64,000 nt of DNA, taken from assembly GCA_023384415.1 (NCBI GenBank), contig JAHDWJ010000011.1, positions 122,440 to 186,439 on the forward strand. Reading direction: 5' to 3'. Source of the stretch: Anaerolineae bacterium. GTDB taxonomy: Bacteria; Chloroflexota; Anaerolineae; Promineifilales; Promineifilaceae. The notes below the pieces were generated by a model, which saw only the letters and a list, made by a program, of their open reading frames with translations, was not told the origin of the DNA and ran no database searches. Each line of letters begins with the position of its first letter. Position 1 is the stretch's first letter. Position numbers and translations under genes: made by a program. Positions 8,283 to 19,163 of the stretch are shown one piece after another.

Positions 8283-9617
8283 ATGAGCCAACAATTACCA
8301 GATTCGGCACAATTTATCGTGGTTGGGGCTGGAGTGCATGGGCTGAGTGCAGCCTGGCACCTGGCTATGGAGCTAAAAGCCCGCGGCCGCGGCACCGGCC
8401 ACGACATTATCGTTCTAGACAAAACCGGGCCAGGGGGCGGGGCATCTGGCATCGCCTGTGGCTGTGTCCGTAACTTCTACATGACCGAACCCATCCATGC
8501 CCTGTTGCGCCACAGCGTAGACGTATGGATGCACGATCCCGTCGCTTTTGGTTTTCAACAAGTCGGCTACATCTCCGTTGGCGAAGAAAACCAGATCAGC
8601 GATTATGAACGCATCCATCGCAGCCAAAACGCCGTCGGCTACCCATCTGATATGTACGTTGGCGCAGAAGCCCGGCAATTTTTGACCAATATCTGGCCCG
8701 ATTTTAAGACCGATGGGGTAGATGTCGCCATTCACGAGCGGGTCAGCGGCTATGCCGGTACGCGCCAGGTGATGATCGGGCTGGCCCAAAAATGTGCCGA
8801 TTATGGCGTTCGCATCTTCAGCGGCGTCGAAGTGACCGGGTACAACCTTCAAGGTGGGCAGGTGGTTTCTGTCCAGACCACCCAGGGAGAAATCCGCTGT
8901 AATCTGGTCATTTGGGGGTTGGGGGCCTGGACACCGCTCCATTGGCGCATGTTGGATCAGCCATTGACCATTGAATGCCGCTACCCTGATGGTCAGGCCG
9001 TCAGTAAAGATATGTGGACCTATTGGCGGCTGCTTGAAGGTGAGGTGTACGATGATCGCCCTTATGTCACCGCTTCTGGGCTAAATCCGCCCGTGCTGCA
9101 TGTGGAGTTGATGAACACCCCGGTCATTAATCCAGCTACCGGGCAGCCGCTCAAAGATTACACCTATGTCTATTATAAAAACGGCAATGAGCGGATGGAT
9201 AAACCTGGGCTGCAAGGGGGAACGGTGCCGGTAAAAATTGGCCCTCAGGCGGCCGTTGAGCCATATGGCCATGCTAACGATGTGTACCAGGCGGAGGCTG
9301 AGTTTGCCGATTATTTGTGTGCGGCTATGGGGCAGACAATGGGCCGGTTTGAGGGGATACGGCCCCAGTTTCGGGAGCGGCGCAACGGGGGAATCGGGGC
9401 GTTCACTCCTGACAATGTGCCGGTGATGGATTGGGTGCTGCCCAACCTGTACATGATCGCTGATAGCAATCACGGTTTTAAGATGTTGGGGGCGGGTAAA
9501 CTGGTAGCTCGCTATTTGATGGGGGATGCGGTGGCCGATTTGCAACCCTTTGCCTTTAGCCGGTATGCTGAGGGAAAAACCTTTGGTTCTACCAACAGCC
9601 ATTCTCCCTGGGTGTGA
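8283..9617 (+). CDS. FAD-dependent amino-acid/methylamine oxidase (DAO family)
   Basis: A 444-residue flavoprotein of the D-amino-acid oxidase/sarcosine dehydrogenase family. The dinucleotide-binding motif VVGAGVHGLSAAWHL is at about 13-27, and the C-terminal FAD-contacting part includes GIGAFTPDNVPVMD and ADSNHGFKMLGAGKLVARYL. Such enzymes oxidise secondary or tertiary amines (sarcosine, dimethylglycine) or amino acids. An excellent AAGGAGG at 8271-8277 precedes the ATG. Lying just after the MttB-family gene, it could take a demethylated product such as dimethylglycine onward; this is inference. No folate-binding GcvT domain is attached. Confidence 0.88.
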   Translation: MSQQLPDSAQFIVVGAGVHGLSAAWHLAMELKARGRGTGHDIIVLDKTGPGGGASGIACGCVRNFYMTEPIHALLRHSVDVWMHDPVAFGFQQVGYISVGEENQISDYERIHRSQNAVGYPSDMYVGAEARQFLTNIWPDFKTDGVDVAIHERVSGYAGTRQVMIGLAQKCADYGVRIFSGVEVTGYNLQGGQVVSVQTTQGEIRCNLVIWGLGAWTPLHWRMLDQPLTIECRYPDGQAVSKDMWTYWRLLEGEVYDDRPYVTASGLNPPVLHVELMNTPVINPATGQPLKDYTYVYYKNGNERMDKPGLQGGTVPVKIGPQAAVEPYGHANDVYQAEAEFADYLCAAMGQTMGRFEGIRPQFRERRNGGIGAFTPDNVPVMDWVLPNLYMIADSNHGFKMLGAGKLVARYLMGDAVADLQPFAFSRYAEGKTFGSTNSHSPWV

Positions 9618-9693
9618 GAAGACGTGAGGCGTGAGGCGTGATACGTGAGAAATGAATCGCTTAAGCAGTTCACGCTTCACATTTCATTTGTTT

Positions 9694-10497
9694 ATGCTTA
9701 CCTTCACCTCATGCCAGGCGGCCAATGCGGATCCATTTTGCCGGGCGGTAGTTCAGTACGCGGCCGCACGGCTCAGCCGGCCCACCCGTTTTGTAGAAGA
9801 TCTCCCCTGGCAGGAGCGGGCCAGGCAGTTAGACAGGGGGGAGATACAGGTGGGGTGGATTTGCGGCCGCCCCTACATCCGTAAAATAGACGAACAGAAA
9901 TTGCCCCTGGAGCTGCTGGCCGCCCCGGTCATGGCCGCACAACGTTACCAGGGGCGACCCGTCTATTTTTCTGATGTGGTCGTGCGCCAGGACAACCCGT
10001 TTTACCAGTTTGCCGATTTGCGTGGGGCCAGGTGGGCTTACAATGAGCCAGACTCCTTCTCCGGCTATTGGACCGTTTGTCATCACCTGGCCGCTCTGGG
10101 AGAAACAGGGGCTTATTTTGGGCGGGTTGTGGCTTCTGGGGCCCATCAAACTTCTTTACAAATGATCCTGACCGGAGAGGTTGATGGCTCGGCCATTGAC
10201 AGTACGGTGTTAGAAACAGAGCTGGCTTGCCAACCTGCCCTGGCCGGGCAAATTCGGATCATCGCCACCCTGGGACCCAGCCCCATCCCCCCTTGGGTGA
10301 TCTCCACTCATCTGGAACTCAGCTTACGGGAAGCGATTCGCACCGCCTGGTTGACCATGCACCAGGATGCGGCCGGCCGCGCCATTTTACAGCAGGGGGG
10401 CGTGGCCCGGTTCGCGGCCGTTACCGACGCCGATTACAACCCTATTCGGGCTATGGTGGCGGTGGGCCAGCAAGCAAAATTAAACCTTTTGCCATGA
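9694..10497 (+). CDS. PhnD/SsuA/transferrin-like substrate-binding domain protein
   Basis: About 267 residues with the type 2 periplasmic-binding-protein pattern of phosphate/phosphonate-binding PhnD proteins: ARQLDRGEIQVGWICGRPY, GRPVYFSDVVVRQDNPFYQFADLRGARWAYN and a C-terminal helix. Unlike transported SBPs it has no convincing signal peptide or lipobox, and no permease or ATPase gene lies beside it. The in-frame sequence before ATG 9694 is a degenerate repeat, so that start is preferred over 9652. It may be a stand-alone intracellular sensor or a protein whose export signal has been replaced by repeat DNA. Confidence 0.75.
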   Translation: MLTFTSCQAANADPFCRAVVQYAAARLSRPTRFVEDLPWQERARQLDRGEIQVGWICGRPYIRKIDEQKLPLELLAAPVMAAQRYQGRPVYFSDVVVRQDNPFYQFADLRGARWAYNEPDSFSGYWTVCHHLAALGETGAYFGRVVASGAHQTSLQMILTGEVDGSAIDSTVLETELACQPALAGQIRIIATLGPSPIPPWVISTHLELSLREAIRTAWLTMHQDAAGRAILQQGGVARFAAVTDADYNPIRAMVAVGQQAKLNLLP

Positions 10498-10618
10498 ACC
10501 GTTTATAATTTCAGGGACAAACAGACGATGGCGGATGGCCGATGGCAGACCGTTGTAACCGGTGAAACGGCAGTCAGCGGTCAAATTTGTCAAGATCGCT
10601 CGCCTGATAAGGAACTTT

Positions 10619-11179
10619 ATGGCCCGGTATCAAATCCCTGAAGACCCCCGTAACCCCGAATATCGCCCTCGCCGTCAGCGGCAAACCAGCCGGGAGCCAA
10701 TTCCCTGGCTCTGGTTAGGTTTGGGCTTGTTGGTGACAATTATCTCCCTCTTTCTGGCCTATAACTTTGCTACCACCTTGCTGGCACGAGAGCCTATCGC
10801 TGCGGGTCCATCGGCCCCCGAGGTTATCCGCCTGACCGCTCCGGCTACAGCCGCCCCTTCGCCTACGGTCCCAGCTAATACGCCGACTCCTATTCCCACC
10901 CTGACCCCTATCCCAACCCCCGATGTGGCTGTGGCCCCAGAGGAAATTACTGTTGGTTATTATGCCCGGGTGGTCAATACGCAAAATATTGGCGTAACTG
11001 TGCGCGGTGGCCCCAGCACCGATAATGTGCGGGTTCTGGTCGCTCCAGAAGGAACGATCATGTTGGTCATCGGTGGGCCTACGGTGAATGCTGATTTTAC
11101 CTGGTGGCAGGTGCGTCTCCAGGATGGTACGGAGGGCTGGGTCGCGGGGCAGTTTATTACGCCCGCGGCCGCGCCGTAG
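10619..11179 (+). CDS. Membrane-anchored protein with extracytoplasmic SH3-like domain
   Basis: A 186-residue protein: a basic N-terminus, one membrane helix (about 29-51; WLWLGLGLLVTIISLFLAY), a Pro/Thr-rich linker (about 75-105) and a C-terminal bacterial SH3 domain (about 112-184; VTVRGGPSTDNVRVLVAPEG and WWQVRLQDGTEGWVAGQFI). Such domains commonly bind cell-wall or surface ligands. AAGGA at 10609-10613 supports ATG 10619 over GTG 10562. It precedes ligA but is separated from it by a repeat-containing gap. Confidence 0.85.
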   Translation: MARYQIPEDPRNPEYRPRRQRQTSREPIPWLWLGLGLLVTIISLFLAYNFATTLLAREPIAAGPSAPEVIRLTAPATAAPSPTVPANTPTPIPTLTPIPTPDVAVAPEEITVGYYARVVNTQNIGVTVRGGPSTDNVRVLVAPEGTIMLVIGGPTVNADFTWWQVRLQDGTEGWVAGQFITPAAAP

Positions 11180-13293
<2,114 letters not shown>

Positions 13294-13393
13294 ATCGAAC
13301 TTCCAGTTCAATACGCGATTTGGAAAATCGTGCTACAAATTTTCATTAATTCGTTGGTGCGCCGCGGCGCGTGTTGTCCCTTCAGTAAACAGC

Positions 13394-14644
13394 ATGACCG
13401 AATTTTTTAATGTCCTGCCCCCGGATGAAGCGCGAAATCTCTTACTAAACCATATCACCCATACGCTTTTGGTGGAAAAGATTGCGACAACCGATGGGTT
13501 AGGGCGGGTGATCGCGGCCGCGCCCCTGGCCCCATCTCCTTTACCCGCCTTTCGCCGCAGCACCATGGATGGTTACGCCGTCCGGGCCGCTGATACCTTT
13601 GGGGCTTCAGCCAGTTTGCCTGCCTTTCTTACTGTGATAGGTGAGGTGGCCATGGGGCAGCCGGCCGCTGTCACTTTGCAAACCGGGCAGGCAGCCATTG
13701 TCCACACCGGCGGCATGATTCCGGACTCGGCGGATGCCGTTGTGCCGATAGAGCAGACGCAAGGGGTAGGGGAGATGGCCCAATTTCCCCATGAGATTGA
13801 ACTGCTACGCCCGGCCGCGGTTGGGGAATATGTGCTCCAGGTGGGGGAAGATGTGGCTCAGGGGGTAGTCGTATTGCCGGTGGGGCGCCGGCTGCGGCCG
13901 CAAGAGATCGGTGGATTGTTGGCTCTGGGGATTACGGAGATAGAGGTGATGGCGCGGCCGCGGGTGGCCCTATTGGCTACCGGCGATGAGGTCATCCCCC
14001 CTCAGCAGACCCCCAGCCCCGGCCAGATACGGGACATCAACAGCTACACCACCGCCGGGCAGACGCGCCAGGCTGGGGGAGAGCCGGTGCTATGGGGCAT
14101 TGTGGGGGATGATTTTGAGGAGCTGCGGCGGGCGGCCGCGGCCGCCTTAGCCGCCAACGATATGGTGGTTATGTCGGCTGGCTCCTCTGTCAGTGTGCGC
14201 GATATGACCGTAGAGGTGATCAACAGTTTGGGAGAGCCGGGCGTACTGCTGCATGGGGTGGCAACCCGGCCAGGCAAACCAACGATTGTGGGGGTGGTGG
14301 GGGGGAAGCCGGTGTTGGGGTTGCCAGGCAATCCGGTTTCGGCGATGGTGCAGTTTGTTATGTTTGGTGTACCGGCCATTCATCATCTGTTGGGGTTAAA
14401 AACGGGGGTGGGGCGCGGCCGCGTTACTGCCCGTCTCAGCCAAAATATCGCCAGTGAAAGCGGCCGCGAAGATTACATTCCCGCTCGCCTCCAAGAAACC
14501 TCCGCTGGCATCATCGCCACCCCCGTTTTTGGCAAAAGTAACCTCATCTACACCCTGGTCAACGCCGATGGCCTGATCAAACTCCCCCTCAATAAAGCCG
14601 GCCTGGAAGCGGGGGAGCTGGTTGAAGTACATCTGTTTGAGTGA
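13394..14644 (+). CDS. moeA: Molybdopterin molybdotransferase MoeA
   Basis: A 416-residue protein that inserts molybdate into adenylylated molybdopterin, the last step of basic molybdenum cofactor synthesis. Diagnostic segments are in order: STMDGYAVRAAD near 56, HTGGMIPDSADAVVPIEQ near 110, RPRVALLATGDEVI near 190, SAGSSVSVRDMT near 256 and GLPGNPVSAMVQF near 305, with a C-terminal MoeA domain IV. The molybdopterin oxidoreductase at 51.05 kb is a possible client. The gene contains two overlapping GCGGCCGC copies (14132-14145). Confidence 0.97.
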   Translation: MTEFFNVLPPDEARNLLLNHITHTLLVEKIATTDGLGRVIAAAPLAPSPLPAFRRSTMDGYAVRAADTFGASASLPAFLTVIGEVAMGQPAAVTLQTGQAAIVHTGGMIPDSADAVVPIEQTQGVGEMAQFPHEIELLRPAAVGEYVLQVGEDVAQGVVVLPVGRRLRPQEIGGLLALGITEIEVMARPRVALLATGDEVIPPQQTPSPGQIRDINSYTTAGQTRQAGGEPVLWGIVGDDFEELRRAAAAALAANDMVVMSAGSSVSVRDMTVEVINSLGEPGVLLHGVATRPGKPTIVGVVGGKPVLGLPGNPVSAMVQFVMFGVPAIHHLLGLKTGVGRGRVTARLSQNIASESGREDYIPARLQETSAGIIATPVFGKSNLIYTLVNADGLIKLPLNKAGLEAGELVEVHLFE

Positions 14645-14699
14645 GAAGGAGAGGGGGAGACACAGCGAACGAGAGAGAGAGCAAAGTGTTGACAAATAA

Positions 14700-14757
14700 C
14701 GATCAACCTTCGACCATTTTTCATCCCTCATCCCTCATCCCTCATCCCTCAACCCGT
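14700..14757. repeat. CATCCCT heptamer repeat between convergent genes
   Basis: The block CATCCCTCATCCCTCATCCC continues as near-perfect heptamers up to the stop of the MFS gene. The same family occurs at 25.75-25.81, 32.46-32.55, 39.64-39.67 and 55.03-55.07 kb. Confidence 0.65.
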
Positions 14758-16088
14758 TCCATCGCATCATGGTCAGGTAAAATATCCTCAGCATTGCGTA
14801 CAACGGGGAAAAGATAGCCACCTAAACCCACAAAAGCGATCAAAATCCCGCCAAAAACAAAAAGTAAAGCCATCCCAGAGCCGGGGCCAACCCCAACCAG
14901 CCAGCCAAAAACAGGTTGCAGTGCCCCCCCCTCACGCATGGCCGGTTCTAACAAATGATCGGCCAGGGGAATAGCTAACAGAGTCGCCAATGGGTTGCTG
15001 GCCCAGGCAATCAAGCGGCGCACTGAGAACACCCGCCCTTGCACATCGGGGGCTACTTTGGCCTGCCAGATAGCCTGGTTGGAGCCGTTGACGATAGGAA
15101 TGAGCAGCGAGCTGATAAACAACGCGGCCGCCCAAACTGGCCAGACCCGCCCCATCCCCATCAGCACCATACTACCCAACCCGGAAGCCACCCAGCCCAG
15201 CAATACCCCATGTACCCGTCGTTTAGGCCCCCCCCAGGCACTCATTAATACACCCCCAGCCACTCCCCCCACCGACCCGGCGGCCATCGTCCAGGCAAAT
15301 AGTTGGGCATTCTCATTGGTGCGGAACAAAATCATGGCTGCGACGGTTGTCCAGGCGATAGAGCTGATGAAGTTGCCGCTCAGGAAAACGAGCTGCAAAC
15401 CGAGCAGCGAAGGCCGCTGCCAGATATAGCGGAAGCCATAACCTGTTTCGCGCCAAAAACTGCCGGACTCTTTTTGCCCTTCGACGGTGCGGGGTGGGGT
15501 TGGGATGTGAATAAGCAGCAAGGCCCCGACAGCAAAAGAGAAGGTGATGATGTCAATAATGAGGATGCCACGCAAGCCAATAAACCCCAACAAGGTTCCC
15601 GCCAGAATAGGAGCAAAAATGCCTGAACCAGCTTCTGATAAAGTGGTCAGGCCATGGGCCCGGCCATATTGTTCCTTGGGGATCATGACACTGATGGCGG
15701 CGGAGTAGGCCGGCCATTGGAATGATTGAAAGGTACCATTGATGATGTTGGCGATGATGAGGTGCCATATTTCTAGCTGATCAAAGGAAATGAGGAGCAA
15801 GACAATGATAGTGCTGACCCCAGCCCCCAGGTCACTCACAATCATCATTAATTTACGGCTGTGCCGATCGACGATAGTTCCAGCAAAGGGACTCATCAAA
15901 ATAAGGGGGAGTATAAACGCCAGATTGAGCAGGGCCAGCTCCCGCACCCGCTGCGTCTCGCCAAAAATGTAGATAGGAATGGCAAACCCGGTCATGGCGC
16001 TGCCGATGAAGGAGATGAACTGCCCTAACCACATGATTAGAAAAGCTCTCATGCCTGTCGGTTGGTTGGTGGGGGAAGAAGGTGTCAT
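14742..16088 (-). CDS. Major facilitator superfamily transporter (macrolide-efflux-like)
   Basis: A 448-residue membrane protein with about twelve helices. The loop after helix 2 carries the MFS signature variant GTIVDRHSRKLMMIVSDL (about 70-90), and a related PDVQGRVFSVRRLIAW lies in the second half, as in the MFS_3 drug-efflux group. AGGAAAA lies just before the start on the minus strand. It probably exports small hydrophobic compounds; the substrate is unknown. It converges on moeA across the heptamer repeat and is not in an obvious operon. Confidence 0.88.
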   Translation of the reverse strand: MTPSSPTNQPTGMRAFLIMWLGQFISFIGSAMTGFAIPIYIFGETQRVRELALLNLAFILPLILMSPFAGTIVDRHSRKLMMIVSDLGAGVSTIIVLLLISFDQLEIWHLIIANIINGTFQSFQWPAYSAAISVMIPKEQYGRAHGLTTLSEAGSGIFAPILAGTLLGFIGLRGILIIDIITFSFAVGALLLIHIPTPPRTVEGQKESGSFWRETGYGFRYIWQRPSLLGLQLVFLSGNFISSIAWTTVAAMILFRTNENAQLFAWTMAAGSVGGVAGGVLMSAWGGPKRRVHGVLLGWVASGLGSMVLMGMGRVWPVWAAALFISSLLIPIVNGSNQAIWQAKVAPDVQGRVFSVRRLIAWASNPLATLLAIPLADHLLEPAMREGGALQPVFGWLVGVGPGSGMALLFVFGGILIAFVGLGGYLFPVVRNAEDILPDHDAMERVEG

Positions 16089-16428
16089 ATGGCTTTTTCC
16101 TGAAAGGTCCGTGCAAAAACAGCTTGCCGTTTTTGTTCGTATGAGCGTTGACGCAGCGGTAAACGTTTCTGACCTGGTGACACTGTATCAGTTGAATAGT
16201 ATTGGCACAAAATCAAAAAATATGATCAGGTCGATCTCATAAAAATTAACGACGACAGCTAAAATCTTTAAGAATATTAACTGTATATCTTAATTTTGTC
16301 AATCTGCTTATCAATATTATTGACTTAGATGTTGAAAATTCAAAAATTAATGGACCAGGTCTTGGGGAAACCGTTTTATACGTTACAATTGGCTTGATTT
16401 TATTCGTGTAAGCTTCTGAGGTGATGTC
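16089..16428. other. Divergent intergenic region, AT-rich, no gene
   Basis: This 340-bp gap separates two divergently transcribed membrane-protein genes and is clearly more AT-rich than its surroundings. A possible -10 box TACAAT at 16384-16389, with TTGGGG 16 nt before it, would serve the rightward gene. No small ORF, repeat or hairpin stands out. Confidence 0.4.
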
Positions 16429-18075
16429 GTGCAAGTAACACAAGAACCATCTATTGATTGGGCGGAATGGCGACCTGTGATTGTGGTCTCGCTGTTGGTG
16501 CTGCTATTTTCGTCTCTACCTTATCTGGCTGGTTATTGGCTGGCCGAACCACCATATCATTTTGTGGGGTTTATTTTTAACCTGGATGATTATCAGACCT
16601 ATGTGGCTAAAATGTGGTTAGGGTATCGCGGGGACTGGCTTTATTTCAGCCTGTTTACGGCTCAGGAGCATCCCCAGGCGTTTGTATACCCGTTTTATAT
16701 TCTTCTAGGACATGTAGCTCGCTGGTTGGGGCTTTCTTTGTCATTTACCTTTCAGTTGGCCCGGTTGGGAACGGGGATAGGGCTGTTGTTGATGGTGTAC
16801 CGGTTTGCGGCCGCGTTCCTGCCCCGACCTGCGCGTTGGTATGCTTTTTTGCTGGTATCCCTGGCTTCTGGGTTAGGCTGGCTGACTTTTGTCTGGCCTA
16901 TGCCCTGGTTAGCTGGGAAAGGCTCCGTTGATATGTGGGTGCCAGAAGGGTATGTATTCTTCTCTCTGTACCTGTTTCCCCATTTTTCCGTGGCCTTTAT
17001 CTGTATTTTGGCTTTTTTCCTGAACGTACTGCCGTTGATAGAAGAGGAGAAAACAGAGGGGCGGCCGCGTCATTTTCTTATGGCGGTCGTTAGCGGCGTC
17101 ATCTTGGGTTTTATTCACCCTTACATGATTTTACCCCTGGGGTTAATTCCAGCCCTTTACCTGGGTTGGCGTACCTGGCAAGCCAGACAGTGGCGGTGGC
17201 GGCCCTGGCTAACGTTAATAAGCATCGGGCTTTTGCTGCTGCCCGTGACCGTCTATAACCTGGCAATCTTTATCTTCATTCCCCATTACCGGCTGTGGTT
17301 GGCGCAGGGAGTAATGTTGTCTCCCCCTTTTATCAACTATTTGTTTGGCTATGGTTTTCTCTGGCCGTTGGCTGTATGGGGAGCGTGGCGTTTGCGCGGC
17401 CATCCCCGGCTGCCTTTTTTGCTGATTTGGGTAGGGGTTACCTTTTTGTTGGCTTATCTGCCCCATAACACCCAACGGCGTTTTGTTGAGGGGGTACATG
17501 TTGCTTTGGGGCTGCTGGCTGGGGTTGGGTTAAAGGATGGCTTTTTTCCCTGGGTAAAGAGCCATGCCTATCCTTTGCTTCAGAGATTTCCTTCCCTGGC
17601 CCTTAGCGGCCGCTGGCTGTTTGCCGTTCTGGTTATCTTATTTCTCTCCCTTTCCAATTTACTCTTAATTTTATCCCATATCCTGGTAGTCACGGCGCAA
17701 GATTCCTTTCTTTATTACCATGATGATGATAAAGCGGCGATGGCCTGGCTATTAGAACAAAATGATTGGGATTCCCCGGTCTTATCTGACGGACTGGTGG
17801 GAAATTTGTTGGGGGGGCATATAGGGCAGCGGGTATTGTTGGGCCATTGGGCGGAGACGATTGATTATCAGCGGACATGGGAGCAGGTGAATCAATTTTT
17901 TGGGGATGAGATGAATGATGAGCAAAGAGCCGCCTGGCTGCAACAATGGGGGGTGGTTTATCTGTATTATGGGCGGTATGAGCGGCGGCTTGGCCCGTTT
18001 GACCCCGCGGCCGCCCCCTATTTGGAGCCAATTTTTACCCAGGGGGAAGTTACGCTGTACCGGTTTGTGCCCTAA
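16429..18075 (+). CDS. Polytopic membrane protein, probable GT-C-type glycosyltransferase
   Basis: A 548-residue protein with about 11-12 membrane helices. The first outer loop contains an acidic NLDDYQTYVAKMWLGY motif (about 52-67), and the C-terminus is a small soluble domain. This architecture matches GT-C enzymes that use polyprenyl-phosphate sugars, in which the acidic loop is catalytic; the family match is by pattern only. GTG 16429 has GAGGTGAT upstream. It begins a rightward group with two GT39-like proteins and a YfhO-like protein, suggesting glycan or glycolipid assembly at the membrane. Confidence 0.7.
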   Translation: MQVTQEPSIDWAEWRPVIVVSLLVLLFSSLPYLAGYWLAEPPYHFVGFIFNLDDYQTYVAKMWLGYRGDWLYFSLFTAQEHPQAFVYPFYILLGHVARWLGLSLSFTFQLARLGTGIGLLLMVYRFAAAFLPRPARWYAFLLVSLASGLGWLTFVWPMPWLAGKGSVDMWVPEGYVFFSLYLFPHFSVAFICILAFFLNVLPLIEEEKTEGRPRHFLMAVVSGVILGFIHPYMILPLGLIPALYLGWRTWQARQWRWRPWLTLISIGLLLLPVTVYNLAIFIFIPHYRLWLAQGVMLSPPFINYLFGYGFLWPLAVWGAWRLRGHPRLPFLLIWVGVTFLLAYLPHNTQRRFVEGVHVALGLLAGVGLKDGFFPWVKSHAYPLLQRFPSLALSGRWLFAVLVILFLSLSNLLLILSHILVVTAQDSFLYYHDDDKAAMAWLLEQNDWDSPVLSDGLVGNLLGGHIGQRVLLGHWAETIDYQRTWEQVNQFFGDEMNDEQRAAWLQQWGVVYLYYGRYERRLGPFDPAAAPYLEPIFTQGEVTLYRFVP

Positions 18076-18090
18076 ACAGGATGGCATGGA

Positions 18091-19026
18091 TCAGCTGCGG
18101 CCGCGCCAATGTGACCACAAGTAAACCGGCGCCCCAAGCAGGCTGGTGAAGCGCAGGATGAGAAAGGTCAGAAAAGCCAGGGCTACCGCCTGCTCATACG
18201 GAATACCTGCCGGGGCAAAGAGAAGGGGAGCGACATTCTCAACCACACCTAATCCACCAATAGACGGGATGAGGGTGACAACCGAAAGGATGGGAATGAC
18301 GATGAGGTAATGGATAAAAGGGATAGTGAGGCCGAGAGCGCGGCCGCTTACTGCCCACCACAGTATCAGAATCAAGTTAAATAGAACCGAAACCCCCATC
18401 GCTCGCCACACCGCTGGCCAACCTGATGCCTGTACGGCCTGTAACAAACGAGCTACTGCCCCCTGCCCCACTGGTGATATTATCTGGGGCAGCCAGCGCG
18501 TTCCCCACCTGCGGATCATCCGTCCATCTAATAATAAATAACCTACCCCTATCCCGCTCAAGGAAACGGATAGGATAAGCCAGGTTTGGGCCAGAGGGAA
18601 CCCGGCGGGGCGGAAAGGCAACCCCAACAGCCCCATCACAAACAAAGTGAGCAGCCCGGTCAGCCGATCTACGATGACTGTGCCGGCGGCCGCATCCGTC
18701 GGCACATCACGGGCAATCTCAACGACGCGCATCACATCCCCACCAAAGCCACTGGGCAAAAAAGCATTAAAAAAATTACCGATAAAATAAATGGTGACCA
18801 ATCGCCCGAAGGGCACAAAAATCCCCATGCCATGCAAGAGCAGCTGCCAACGGTAAGCCCGGATGACCAGACTGGCGGTCATCAGCCCCACCGCCAGCCA
18901 CACCCACCCCCATTGCACCTGTTGGAAAATGAGGATCATATCTTCTATGTTTATCTGCTGGAGAACGAGATAAATACCAAATAGGGTGACGATTACTTTG
19001 AGCAGGGGAGTAAAATATGGACGCAT
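18091..19026 (-). CDS. Flippase-like / lysylphosphatidylglycerol synthase transmembrane family protein (UPF0104)
   Basis: A 311-residue polytopic protein of the YbhN/AglD/MprF-N family. The signature FFNAFLPSGFGGDVMRVVEI is at about 80-99, and a second conserved part, IPSIGGLGVVEN, follows near 255. Members are linked to lipid or lipid-linked-sugar transfer across membranes. It lies convergent with the preceding GT-C gene and divergent from the next, inside the glycan-assembly group. Expression is from the minus strand with its start at 19026. Confidence 0.88.
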   Translation of the reverse strand: MRPYFTPLLKVIVTLFGIYLVLQQINIEDMILIFQQVQWGWVWLAVGLMTASLVIRAYRWQLLLHGMGIFVPFGRLVTIYFIGNFFNAFLPSGFGGDVMRVVEIARDVPTDAAAGTVIVDRLTGLLTLFVMGLLGLPFRPAGFPLAQTWLILSVSLSGIGVGYLLLDGRMIRRWGTRWLPQIISPVGQGAVARLLQAVQASGWPAVWRAMGVSVLFNLILILWWAVSGRALGLTIPFIHYLIVIPILSVVTLIPSIGGLGVVENVAPLLFAPAGIPYEQAVALAFLTFLILRFTSLLGAPVYLWSHWRGRS

Positions 19027-19148
19027 AACGAAATAAGCCTGAAGTTTGGAACACCGCCTTGTATTCTACTGGTATGGGTTATTGAACACAAACCAGCCTG
19101 ATCACTCACCCGGTCTGGTTTAATCTTCGTCCTAACTCCGGCTCACGG

Positions 19149-19154
19149 TATAAT
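19149..19154 (+). promoter_or_regulatory. -10 box implying a leaderless or near-leaderless transcript
   Basis: A perfect TATAAT lies 9 nt before the ATG at 19164, so transcription should begin within a few bases of the start codon, and no ribosome binding site is present. The -35 region is weak. Confidence 0.45.
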
Positions 19155-19163
19155 CCCCCTGTT

